Positions 54,475-64,000 of a stretch of 64,000 nucleotides of DNA are shown piece after piece (position 1 is the stretch's first letter; every line of letters begins with the position of its first letter). The notes below the pieces were generated by a model, which saw only the letters and a program-made list of their open reading frames with translations, made no database searches and was not told the origin of the DNA. The translations under genes were made by a program, and so were the position numbers. The stretch is from Pegoplata infirma. Its lineage: Eukaryota > Arthropoda > Insecta > Diptera > Anthomyiidae. The stretch lies in NCBI GenBank assembly GCA_963921195.1, contig OY992540.1, positions 196,973,640 to 197,037,639 of the forward strand, read 5' to 3'.

Positions 54475-55144
54475 GGGGCATTCCAGGTGAAATCGCACAT
54501 TTTGAATTTTTTTTTTTTTTTAGATTTTTCCCAATTTGTTAACAGTTTTTAGTACCCTTCAAAAACTTATTCTTGGTAAATTTTCAGATTTTTTTGATGA
54601 CCCTTTCAAAAGATATCGAATTTTTAAAACTTGGTAGTTTGTTTCTTTACTCAAACTTCTTTTGCTCATGACTTCTTCAATAATAGTCCAAATTTCAATT
54701 TTTTTTTTTTAATTTTTGTTTTTTTACGTACTTAAAAAAAAATATCCCAAAAAATTCTTAAAAGCCTTCTAGTATGCGATTTTTAAGTTTGAAAACTAAA
54801 ATCTCATTTTTAAAAATGTTTGTACTCTTCGATTTTTTTGAAATTTTTTTGTATAAAACTTCTATCGATTCTACAAATTTTTTGCCCAGTAGGATCGTGG
54901 GATAATGATTATTACTATTTTTTAAAATTTTTTAAAAAAAAATTTATTGTAATTTTCCAATCTTAAAATCAATTCTACTGCTCCAATGGTGCGTCATAGA
55001 GGGTTCATTTATAAGACCGACCCCCATTAATCAAAAAAAATTTACCACGAAGGAGTTTTTGAAGGGTACTAAAAACTGTAAACAAATTGGGAAAAATCTT
55101 AAAAAAAAATTTATAAAAGTGTCCGATTTGACATGGAATGCCCC
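54475..55144. repeat. Foldback family F, copy 3 (short form)
   Basis: The left arm, from GGGGCATTCCAGGTGAAATC through AACTTATTCTTGGTAAATTT and GCGTCATAGAGGGTTCATTT, reaches GACCGACCCCCATTAATC (about 55032). A short right arm of about 115 bp (AAATTTACCACGAAGGAGTT to GACATGGAATGCCCC) follows. It is a deletion derivative with one full and one short arm. Confidence 0.8.
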
Positions 55145-55305
55145 ATATTTTATTTATCTATGATCGATTATAAGTCATTCTATGAACGTCCGTCCGTCTC
55201 TATAAATCACGATTCAGTCCAAAATAAAGGAGCTAGACTCCTGAAAATTGGCACGAATGTGTCTCATAGTCATACGCCGGTTAAGTTCGGAAATGTGTAA
55301 AATCG
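55145..55305 (+). repeat. Fly dispersed repeat, continuation
   Basis: TATCTATGATCGATTATAAG, GAACGTCCGTCCGTCTCTAT, AGCTAGACTCCTGAAAATTG: the remaining half of the repeat that hosts foldback copy 3. It continues after the element at 55306-56456 as CGTATAAGGGGCAAAAAAAG. Confidence 0.6.
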
Positions 55306-56456
55306 CCCAGGCAGAAACTGCCAACCGTTCCAAAGAAAAAGGCTAGGCAAAGCACTTAATTTTTTGTGTAGAAGGTAGTATGATTTCCAAAAAGTGCTTT
55401 CCAAGCGCTTTGCCAATGTTTTTCTATTTAAATCCGTTCAAAAAAAAAATTTTTATTAAAATTTATTAATTTTCATAACAATTTGAATATTTTTTATTTC
55501 CCTGCAGGATCAGTGGCTGGTCCTTGATAGTTCTCATGATATGTCACTTATACACAATGACCCACATATTACAAACTTGACACCTTTTATATAAAAACAC
55601 CTGTTTCTTTCGTGAGGAAGTGTCTTAAGCGCCCATGAGACGGCAGACAAATCTTACAATTTGTTTAACAACCAAAAAATGGTTTTGAATTACATTAGCT
55701 AACATGTCAACCAATTTGTCTTCCAACCGCTCATTTTTTTATAAAAATATTTGCGAACAAATATTCAAACATATATTATTAATAAGGCGGTTGGATGGAA
55801 TGAAATTACACTCAACAACAAGTTGTACAACTTGTTAGTCGACCAGCCAAAATATCAAAAAAATTTGATATTTTCAACGGTTGGTTGACAAGTTGTACAA
55901 CCTGCCATTACACGAGATATTTGCATTCGGTCGTTAGATAAATTGTAAGATTTGTCTGCCGTGTGATGGCCGTTTAAAACTTTGGATATGAAATGTCACT
56001 GGGTTATCCCTTTTGAACACAACCCTTTTCGGTTCAATACGCCACTTTTTTTCTGGACTTTTCCAAAATTTTTCCTAAAAGCATTTTTAATAATTTTTTT
56101 ATTCCAAAGAAAACGGAAAACAAAATTTTCCAGGAAAATATTTCAAAGTTTGACGAATTTTTTTTTTTATCCTAATAAATTAGTCAATCAATTTTTTACA
56201 CAAAAAAAAGTTGTGTCTTATGGACTTATACAATTTAGATACGTCCCATTTTTTTATTCCAAAAGTGCTATAATAGTACCATATTTTTTGTTTTTAAAGC
56301 GCTTTCGAAGCGCTTTATAATAGCAAGGGCATACCGTTTACCGTGGTTATCATTTTGGACGCTGGGAGAGTACTAAACTGTGATGCTTTCCCAGCACTCA
56401 AGCGACCATAAAAAGTACTTTGCCAGCGCTCTCCCGTTCGTATTTTTCTGCCTGGG
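55306..56456. mobile_element. Inverted-repeat element with CCCAGGCAGAAA ends
   Basis: 1151 bp. Ends CCCAGGCAGAAA and TTTCTGCCTGGG; further in, GCCAACCGTTCC/AAAGCACTT on the left and AAGTACTTTGCCAGCGCTCTC on the right. The flanks CG...CG do not fix a target duplication. It contains a nested piggyBac-type MITE (55629-55973). The 112-aa frame at 55982-56320 is Phe/Lys-rich and looks accidental. Confidence 0.7.
55629..55973. mobile_element. piggyBac-type MITE, TTAA-flanked
   Basis: TTAA at 55625-55628 and 55974-55977. Terminal repeats GCGCCCATGAGACGGCAGAC and (right end, complemented) ACGGCCATCACACGGCAGAC; both continue AAATCTTACAATTT. A second, internal palindrome (ACAAGTTGTACAACTTGTTA, CAACGGTTGGTTGACAAGTT) fills the centre. 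No transposase; the 26454 relic has different ends. Confidence 0.85.
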
Positions 56457-57230
56457 CGTATAAGGGGCAAAAAAAGTTCCCCCTTAAAGAACTAAAAAAA
56501 CCTCTATAAAAACGCAATTTTTAACAGCTTTTTTGCATTTTTGTTAAACAAATGAAATCTTTTTATCTCAGAAGGAGTTAAAAGTCAAATAGTTAGACCC
56601 CGGGGCACTATGCTTCGACCCATGGACAAAAGTAAAAAAAAATTTATTGTCTCAAATTGTGTTTAAATACAGATTTTTTGAAAGATAATAAGGTATCTCA
56701 AATAAATATTAACAAAAACATTTTTTGTGATTGCTTTTGCCACCACGAGAGGGCGCTAAACTCAGAGAATTTTATGCAAAAATGACTTAACAGGAAAATG
56801 TTTTTTAGCTGTTTCACAAAAATAATTCTCAAAAATCCATTTTTTAATAAAATGGTTCGAAATTTTGTTTTAAAGTACTTTGATATATACATATGTAATG
56901 AAGTTAAAATATAGAATTTTGTAAATATTTACAAAAAAAAAATATTTTTTATTGCGCAGAAAAACAAGTTTGTTTTGTTGAAAATTCAAAAATAACTAAA
57001 GTTTGATGGAGTTTTAAAAAAAAAATATAAAAAAATAGATATTTTTTTTTCTTTTTTTTGTAAGTTTAAACTCTTATCTAACAGCGTATTCAAAAATTAG
57101 CGCCTATTTTTTACCACAAATTAGAAAAAAAATGAGTTTTTTTTAATGTCTAAATTCATGATTTTTACTCAAATATCAATCATTTAGGGGTGTTTAATAT
57201 CATTGTGCAACACGATTTTATGTTTTGAAA
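56457..57230. other. No gene seen
   Basis: Tail of the host dispersed repeat (GGGGCAAAAAAAGTTCCCCC), then AT-rich sequence with the GACCCCGGGGCACTATGCTT stretch at 56606. Nothing coding is recognised. Confidence 0.4.
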
Positions 57231-57239
57231 GGGTAAAAA

Positions 57240-59010
57240 AGCAAAATAAATGTATATTAATAGTAGGTCGAAACCCCCGCAGAATTTTGAAAATTTAGCT
57301 CGATTTTTTTTATGGCCCACTGAAGATTTAAATTTTTTTTCAAAGGAGTTCAGATTAAGTAAAAAAATTATTAAATTTAACTTTGAGCTAAATGAGGTTA
57401 CTAGATGTGCAACGAAATTTGATGACGGTTCTTTTCTTAGAACATATTAACCATCTATCTCACATTTTTAGGGGTCACTTTAGTCCCTTTTCCAAATATC
57501 GTCGTAGAACCCCACTTACACTTCTTAACTAATATATTTAAAGGGTTAACATGTTCTACAAATTTTTTCGGCATAGAATTTCATTGTTAGTTGTAAAAAA
57601 CCAAAAATTCGTGAGATATAAGCAAAATACTTAAAAAGGTAAAATTTGTAATTATCATATATTGTTAAATTGTGATTCACCAAAGTCGTGTGAAATAATT
57701 CGACAAAATATAACAAATTTACATCTGATATTAATACTGTTAATAGATGTCTTCGGTAAAATTTGATGTTTCTTTTTTCTTAAAACATATTAACCCTCTA
57801 TCTCCCATTGTAAGGGGTCATTTCAGTCCCTTTTTAAAATATTCTTATAAAAACACTTAAACGTGCGTTTAAAGTGTTAAAACTTTCTAAAAACATTTAA
57901 TAGATATCTTTAATCATTCTAAAAAAAAGTAAAGACTTCAATGGGCCATAAGAAGAACTCGAGCTAAATTTTCAAAATAATTCGTTTTTGGTTTACAAAT
58001 GGTATACCTTCATTTTTTGTTTTGTCCAATTTAAGATACACTCTGTGATCTCAAATTTGTTGCACAGTGTATTCTACTGAAGCTTATGTTAAATAACTCT
58101 TTAATTATAAATTATATTCAAGAAACATTAAAAAAGTAATTTAGTATTACGCTTTAACCTTTAAACGCTCGTTTTATTAAATTTTATAAAAAAATTTTAA
58201 ATAAGGACTAAAATGACCCCTTAAAGTGGGAGATGGAGGGGTAATATGTTCTAACAAAAGAACCGCCATTAAATTTCACTGAAGACATTTTAAGACATTT
58301 TTTATCTCAGTAGTATTTTTAGTACATTTTTTCAACCTATTTCAGTCTACTTTGGTAAAAGCAATTTAACAATACACTGAAAAAATTATGTAGGTAAATT
58401 CCAGTGAATATTCACTTAAAACAAATGAAATTTTATTTAAAAACCATTCCACTCTTTTTTCATTTAAAATAAAAACACATTACAGTCAATTTTAAATGTT
58501 AATTTAATGACTAACCAAAACATTAAAAAAATACTGAATATTCACTTATTTTGTATTGAAAAACAGTAAAACTATAGAAGAAATTTTTTACTGCCGAAAA
58601 TGAATGTAACAGAAAATTCGTTTTTAAGGCAGTAAATTATATTTTTTAAACTACAGAAAAAGTAAAAAAATTAAATCCTTTATAAAATAAGTGATTTTTC
58701 TTTTAAAATAACTTTACTGATTACTTTTTAAAATAACCTACAAACAGTTAATGACATAATTTTCTTAGTGTATATGATATTTTACAATTTTTCTTTTTGA
58801 AGCATTTTGATTATATCGCACGATGTTTTGGTATTTGACAACCCCTAGTGAAATTTGATGCTTAACATTTTTGTAGAACATTTTAACTATTAAAACGCAC
58901 ATTTTAGTGTTGTTCTATGAGGATATGTTAAAAAAGGACAAAAATGACCCCTAAAAATGGGAGATAGGGGGTTAATGTATTCTAAAAAAAGAACCGCCAT
59001 CAAATTCTAC
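57240..59010. repeat. Family of inverted and direct modules (CATATTAACC...GGGGTCA)
   Basis: ACATATTAACCATCTATCTC...GGGGTCACTTTAGTCCCTTT (57440), a second direct copy (57785), and reverse-complement copies at about 58205-58290 and 58940-59010. AATTTAGCTCGATTTTTTTT...GGCCCACTGAAG (57292) pairs with TTCAATGGGCCATAAGAAGA...CGAGCTAAATTTT (57938). It looks like a rearranged foldback. A TA-flanked MITE is nested at 58375. Confidence 0.7.
58375..58770. mobile_element. TA-flanked MITE (CACTGAAAAAATTATGT ends)
   Basis: 396 bp, left CACTGAAAAAATTATGTAGG, right GACATAATTTTCTTAGTG, TA on both sides (58373-58374 and 58771-58772). The interior includes inverted AAATAAGTGAATATTCA-type blocks. Likely Tc1/mariner group. 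Confidence 0.75.
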
Positions 59011-59059
59011 TATAGACATGTATAAACATTATGTAGCTCAGAAGTTGATTTAATACAAA

Positions 59060-59830
59060 TCTTTGACCTTTGTTAGACGACTTTAAAAATAAAAATAACT
59101 TATTTTTCAAAAAGGGTTGTTTTTATATTTTCCATACTACTAATCCGATTTTGCACAAATTTGGCATTAATATATATCTAAGGAATATTAATTTGCTAAC
59201 AAAGTTTTTTTACGATCGGACAATTTTCGTAGGTGTTATAGCGTTTTAAAGAAAAAGGATATATGGCAGGACCTTGAGTCCTTGCTCCGATTTAAGTGAA
59301 AATTTATACACACATTGCAAGTTGAATGTGCATCATGACCACTTTTTGTAATTTTTTGTGCATTATTGAAGCTAAAATTACATTTTTCAGTTTCAGGACA
59401 CATGGGAGGTAGGCGTGTCGTTGCACCGATTTTTCCAAAAATTCATATTTTTCTTAACTAATATATTTTATGCTAGTGTACCAAATATCAAAAATATGTG
59501 ACAACTCCTTCTAATTTTGTCCCTTCGTTACATGGGAACGAAGCACTGTGCGGGGGGCTACAAAATATCGTTTTTTTTTCCCCAACCCCGTTTGTGGGCG
59601 TGGATTAAAAAAAAAAATATAAAAATTATGAGAAAATTGTATAACTAAAGTTCAAAAAGCATAATAAATAATTTAGTAAATATTTATCGCGTTGAGGAAG
59701 GTATCCGCCAGCACCCCCACAGAGCCCCTCCCCAAAAACGCCTCTGAACTTTTTTTATATGTATTTTAATATGTTGGAGGGTATTAAAGATTCGTCACGG
59801 CCAAATTTAACAGCCTCACTTGTTTTAACT
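59060..59830 (-). repeat. Fly dispersed repeat, minus strand
   Basis: Read on the minus strand it starts AAAACAAGTGAGGCTGTTAA, ATTTGGCCGTGACGAA, TTAATACCCTCCAACATATT and continues through GGGGAGGGGCTCTGTGGGG and CCACGCCCACAAACGGGGTT. The far end fades near 59060. Confidence 0.7.
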
Positions 59831-59959
59831 AAAATATTTTTTTTTGCATTGAACCTCAGGTCGGATTTGAATCATTAGTTCAGGTATTTTATTGGTTACC
59901 TCTTGTTTATTTTTATTTTTTCTACAGAAACATTTCCAAATTTTAAAAATTTATTCCTA

Positions 59960-60351
59960 CCCGAGTAAAAAAGTTTTTTATATAATTTTATATAATTATA
60001 TAAAATTTGATAAAATTATATATAATTATATAAAATTATATAAAGAAGTTTTTGTTTTCAAAAAAATTTTATAAAATTATATAAAATTATATATAATTTG
60101 ATAAAATTATATGAAATTATATCCGAATTTTTTTTATATAAAATTTTATCAAATCTTATATAATTTTATATAATTTTATAAAATTTTATATAAAACAAAT
60201 TCTGATATAATTATATATAATTTGATAAAATTATATATAATTAGATATAATTTTATAAAATTTTATATAAAAAAAATCGGATAGAATTATATATAATTTT
60301 ATCAAATTATATATAATTTTATCTAATTTTATATAAACTTTTTTACTCGGG
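59960..60351. mobile_element. CCCGAGTAAAAA element, copy 3
   Basis: 392 bp, ends CCCGAGTAAAAAAGTTTTTT and AACTTTTTTACTCGGG, TA at 59958-59959 and 60352-60353. The interior is almost wholly TATATAATTTTATATAAAA words. Smallest and cleanest member of the family; defines the ends. Confidence 0.85.
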
Positions 60352-60616
60352 TATATAAACAATTTTTTGAACATTAGAAAATGACTTAATATTTTGAAAA
60401 ATGTCTTATTAAGAAATTCTCTAGGTCTAAAGCATGTTTCTGACAACAAATGTCTCAGATTCTGAAATAATTTCCAATAGAAATTATATTAGGTTTCAGG
60501 AATAGAAATTCCAAAAAAGATTCCAGTGTTCTAAATTTTTCTAACAATAAGTCATTTGCTTAAAGAGAAAAATAAAAATTCTGAGGTTCTGAAGAAGATT
60601 CAACTGTTTTTCTTCA

Positions 60617-60931
60617 GTGATCAAATAATTTTTCCAACAACCCAAACAAACAGTGAAATTTTTTAAGTATAGTTGAAGAAATTCACATTTTTTAACCTCC
60701 AATTCTTTTGACCACCAATTTTTTGTAAACAAAGAAAATATGTTATTGTTTATTAATTTTAGTACACCTAAGTATATAGAAGTAGTAAGGATATATTAAA
60801 ATAATTTAAATTTTTCTTTGTTTACAAAAAATTGATGGTCCAAAGAATTGAATTTCAAAAAATGTATATTTTTTCTACTGTACTTAAAAAATTTCACTGT
60901 TTATTGGGGTTGTTGGAATAATTATTTGACC
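60617..60931. repeat. 315-bp foldback
   Basis: Left arm TCAAATAATTTTTCCAACAA...TTTTGTAAACAAAGAAAA, right arm TTTTCTTTGTTTACAAAAAA...TTGTTGGAATAATTATTTGA; arms of about 118 bp and a centre of about 75 bp. No target duplication identified. Confidence 0.82.
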
Positions 60932-60959
60932 CAACAAAAAATTCCCCTATTTTGAAAAA

Positions 60960-61810
60960 GTCTTCATATAGAAAAATTCATTGATTTTGTGACTTTTCCC
61001 ATATCGAAAACTTCTTAGGTTCTGAAATATTTTTTTTTTCTATTTTTCTACAGAAAAACTATAAGATACCGAAACGTTCTTTCTTCACCAAAATTTTCAG
61101 TTTTTGAAAAGCTATTCTTTTAATAGTACCTGAGATTAAAAAAATTAAAGACTTTAATGTTTTTTAAAATTTTTTCCAGGTAATTTCCTAGATTCTGAGA
61201 AATTTTTCTGTAGAAAAAGTATATATTTCTGAGACAATTTTTCTTAGATAAAATCTAATATCTAATCTAAGAAAAAGTCTTAGATTATAAGACATTTTTA
61301 AATCTCAGATTCTGAGATATTTTTCCTAAAAAAAAATCACAGATTCTATGTAACTTTTCCTATAGAAAAATTCTCAGATATCAACACACTTTTTTTATAG
61401 AAAAATTCTCAAATTTTTTCTGAAGAAAATTTTCTTATTTTTTCCTATAGAAAAATTTAAAGATTTCGAGACTTTTTCCTATAGAAAATTCTATGTTCAA
61501 AAACATTTCGCCTAAAGAATTTTTTTTTTTAGACTTTTTCGAAAAAAAAAAAAATTGTCACATAATTTTCTTTTCTTTTTCTCTTTCCTTTTTCCGTATC
61601 TGATAATTCTTCTTTTTCCAAAGAAGCATTATCAGATTTTTCCTAATAAAAAATTTTCAGATTTTTCCTAGAAAAAAGTTCTCAGACTATAGAAAAATTG
61701 AGATTTCTCCTAAAAAAATTGTCAGAAAAATTTTTTGTTTTTTTTTTTCTAAAAAATTCTAAGAAAATTTCGTATTAAAAATTTTTCGTCTAGGAAAATT
61801 CCCAAAGTAT
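60960..61810 (+). repeat. Degenerate relatives of the 35-bp minisatellite
   Basis: Repeated but irregular CTATAGAAAAATTCTCAGAT / TTCTGAGA-like words (for example 61190-61215, 61305-61330, 61360-61390), never a clean period. It appears to be a decayed array of the type at 48829-51675. Confidence 0.5.
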
Positions 61811-61819
61811 TCGGTTCAC

Positions 61820-62045
61820 AATTTTTTTTAACATGACAAAGTTTTTAGGCTGGTGTCTAATTTTAAAAAAGTTGCTGGACGCCACCTCAGTTTGACTATA
61901 TAAGCTAACAATTAACGAAAAAGAAAATGATAATTACTATTTTCATTTTCTTAAAACCAAAAATTTTTTTCTAACTTGGATAATAATTCACCTCGTGGTG
62001 AATAAAGCCTTTTTTCACCACTGGTGAATAAAAAGTAACATAATT
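61820..62045 (+). repeat. Dispersed repeat block, copy 2
   Basis: AACATGACAAAGTTTTTAGG, GGTGTCTAATTTTAAAAAAG, AGTTTGACTATATAAG, AATAATTCACCTCGTGG: same order as 22790-23045. Confidence 0.75.
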
Positions 62046-62500
62046 ATTTTTCAACAAAAAAAATTTTTTCATCAAATTTTATTTTCATAAAATTTTTTTT
62101 TTTTCATACAATTTTGTTTTTCATTAAATTTTTTTTTTTTTCGTAAATTTTTTTTTTTCATAAATTTTTTTTCATTTATTTTTTTTCATCAATTTTTTTT
62201 TCATCAAATTTTTTTTATTATTATTTTTTTTTTTACATATTTTTTTTGCATAAATTTTTTATTACATCAACAATTTTTTTATCAATTTTTTTTTTCATAC
62301 ATTTTTTTTACATCAAAAAATTTGTTTTTCATAAAAAATAAAATTTTTTATTAAAATTTTTTTTTCAACAATTTTTTTTGGAAAATTTTTTTTTCATCAA
62401 AAATTACTTTTTATCATCAAAAATTACTTTTTATCATCAAAAATTACTTTTTATAAATTTTTTTTTTTTTATTCTTCAAACATTTTTTTTCACCAAAAAT
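62046..62500 (+). repeat. T-rich minisatellite, copy 2
   Basis: (T-run + CATCAAA/CATAAA) units, including three identical 20-bp units of ATCATCAAAAATTACTTTTT at 62394-62450. It follows the same dispersed block as at 23046. The frame at 62378-62578 is a translation of this array. Confidence 0.8.
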
Positions 62501-62589
62501 CATTTTTCCCCTTTTTTTACCAAAACTGTTTTTTCAACAAGTCTAAACATTTCACATAAAAATTTTCCATTTGTTTAGCAAATGTACAT

Positions 62590-62815
62590 AAACCAAGTAA
62601 GAGTGTTATATTCTTTGGTGCTGAATCTTTTATATTCTCCAAAATGTAAAAACACTTTTTTGCACTTATTTTTGCACTCATTTACCAAATGTTACGCTTT
62701 TTTGGTTTGGACTGCATATTGCTTTCCACAGACAGATGGACGGATGTATATAGCTAAAGTGTCTTAGAAATGGGTCAATAATATATAAATTTAATACGGT
62801 CCTCGACTAATATTT
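62590..62815 (+). repeat. Fly dispersed repeat, diverged copy
   Basis: AACCAAGTAAGAGTGTTATA, GTGCTGAATCTTTTATATTC, CCACAGACAGATGGACGGAT, CTAAAGTGTCTTAGAAATGG, ACGGTCCTCGACTAATATTT. Keeps the module order but is truncated between them. Confidence 0.7.
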
Positions 62816-62819
62816 AAAT

Positions 62820-63920
62820 AAAACAATATTTTTTCTAAAAAAAACTTTGCTTTGGCAAGGACACCTAAATCTTCCGCAAAACATTATCATTGTTATCAAT
62901 GTTTTGGGCAAGAGTACAAAATTCGCAGGCATTTTTTGTTTTTTTCTGTAAGTACAAATCGAGCTCGGGCTCTAATTATATTTGTTGTAAGGGTTCAAGT
63001 TGAAAAAATGCAGAAGAAAAATGATAGACATTTCTGGCATTCCCATACCGCTTTCAAGCACTCCAGTTAGTGTTATCCTCAGTAGGATTTTTAATGGCGG
63101 TTTGTCTAGAAAAACTCCAAAAAATTCTTGTGTTTTCTTAATAATTTTTATTAAAAAATAAAAATTGTTTTATTCGACCTTAAAAATATTATATTTTGAG
63201 TAGGTTTATTCTAGCTCGAGGTCATTATTTCCTTTAGTTACTAAAACTGCGATATTCTCATAGAATAATTTTCAAAAAAAATATTTTGCTTTTTTAAATT
63301 TATTTATATTGGTAATTTTTTGCAAGATTTACAGGCCTATTCACAGAACAAATTATGACTCAAAAGTAGTCATAACTCATAAATTATGACTAAAGTCTCA
63401 AATTTCGTATTCACAGAAGCAAATAGTCTCAATTTATAATGTCAAAATAAAGACCTGGTCGGTAGACCGTCTTAAGCAGTCACTGATTAATAAAAAACAA
63501 AAATGAAATAAAAAGAAATCAGTTTGAAAAGAAATAAAGTGTGTTTGAAGCAAAAGTCAGAAAAAAAACAAATAATAAAATTAGCAAAATAAAACAATTA
63601 CATTTTTTAAAAACATTTAAAAAAAAAAGGAAATCGAAATTAAAAAAAAAAATAGAATATGTTTGTCCGTTGGAACCTTTTTTTGACTCATTTGTCCCTC
63701 ATGGAAACTATCTGCTTTCGATTTTACAGGCTACATTGTCATTGGTCAGGGCTATAAACGATAAGACACATAAACACAAAACCACCATAAGAATGTGGAA
63801 ATGGCATTGGAGGTACATTTTTACCAATGGACCATCGCAGTCTAGCAGTCTTTTGGTGTTTTGATTAAACTTGCCGTAAAATTTTAACTATTTAACGGGT
63901 TAATTTCCAATAAAGTATTT
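62820..63920. other. Low-repeat sequence, no confident gene
   Basis: Open frames here start with TTG (62852) or GTG (63541), not ATG. The second contains a less AT-biased part (63715-63864). A short inverted TATTCACAGAA...TTATGACT region is at 63340-63440. A TTTTACAG at 63723-63730 could be an acceptor site. No domain is recognised. Confidence 0.35.
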
Positions 63921-63923
63921 AAA

Positions 63924-63992
63924 ATGCCGGAGATTTTGGATGAAATGTTCAAATTAGCGTATCAGAAATTTCCTCGCATTAATCCAAAATAA
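63924..63992 (+). CDS. Unidentified 22-codon open frame near window end
   Basis: ATG CCG GAG ATT ... CCA AAA TAA, product MPEILDEMFKLAYQKFPRIN plus PK. It is amphipathic and of coding-like composition, unlike the poly-A/T background. It could be a fragment of a transposase, a short exon or chance. Continuation beyond the window is not excluded by splicing. Confidence 0.2.
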   Translation: MPEILDEMFKLAYQKFPRINPK

Positions 63993-64000
63993 TAATCAAT

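Noticed and set aside
55982..56320. 112-aa Phe/Lys-rich frame as a possible membrane protein
   Set aside because: It lies in the AT-rich interior of an inverted-repeat element; its composition follows T- and A-runs.
63541..63864. 107-aa frame near the right end as a gene
   Set aside because: It starts with GTG, its first half is Lys-rich from A-runs, and no domain is recognised. Its second half is noted under the low-repeat region only.

Overview
This window reads as repeat-dense, very AT-rich eukaryotic DNA. It most likely comes from a higher fly of the muscoid/calyptrate type: the dispersed repeats with 'TATACCCTCCAC', 'GACGGACGGACATCGCTAG' and 'GTTACAAACGGAATGACAAA' modules are a style common in such genomes (recalled, not searched). 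No bacterial operon, virus, rRNA or functional tRNA was found. The only long coding region is a 5'-truncated non-LTR retrotransposon reverse transcriptase on the minus strand at 10193-12684. Almost everything else is satellite DNA, minisatellites, MITEs, Helitrons, foldback elements and transposase relics nested in each other. Most short open frames are accidental products of these repeats.

Layout. Positions 1-16530 are one satellite block with a unit of about 48 bp, centred on TATCGATA palindromes. It is interrupted by a hAT-type MITE (667-1041, 8-bp target duplication), a ~7 kb composite insertion ending in a Helitron 3' terminus (2736-9765), a non-LTR element (10024-12684, 8-bp duplication) and a TA-flanked element (13236-15457). 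After removal of each insertion the satellite phase is restored. From 16530 to 17600 is apparently unique sequence. A second Helitron copy (about 17990-21217) lies between inverted-repeat arms and carries two MITEs. From 21.7 to 24.9 kb are more MITEs, a CTCACG array, a T-rich array and a fly dispersed repeat. From 24.95 to 31.53 kb is a large foldback with arms of about 1 kb or more; its spacer holds a broken piggyBac-type transposase plus several MITEs. A possible terminal exon (about 32068-32097) with poly(A) signals precedes a second satellite block with a 47-bp unit (32388-35710).

The right half has a palindrome with a Helitron inserted exactly between A and T of one arm (39134-41624), so the other arm serves as the empty site. 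It also has two inverted ~1.07 kb duplicates (41924-42997 and 49918-51000), a second foldback (43624-47300), and a 35-bp hairpin minisatellite (48829-51675) split by one of the duplicates. A second hAT-like element (51804-53408) has ends resembling the 667-1041 element. Beyond it are a piggyBac-type MITE nested in another inverted-repeat element (55306-56456), three TA-flanked MITEs in total across the window plus related ones, and more dispersed repeats to the end.

Genes do not form a pathway here. The biology is that of mobile elements and tandem arrays, probably heterochromatic, intronic or intergenic. Boundaries were read by eye; those supported by target duplications or by an empty-site comparison are marked as stronger.
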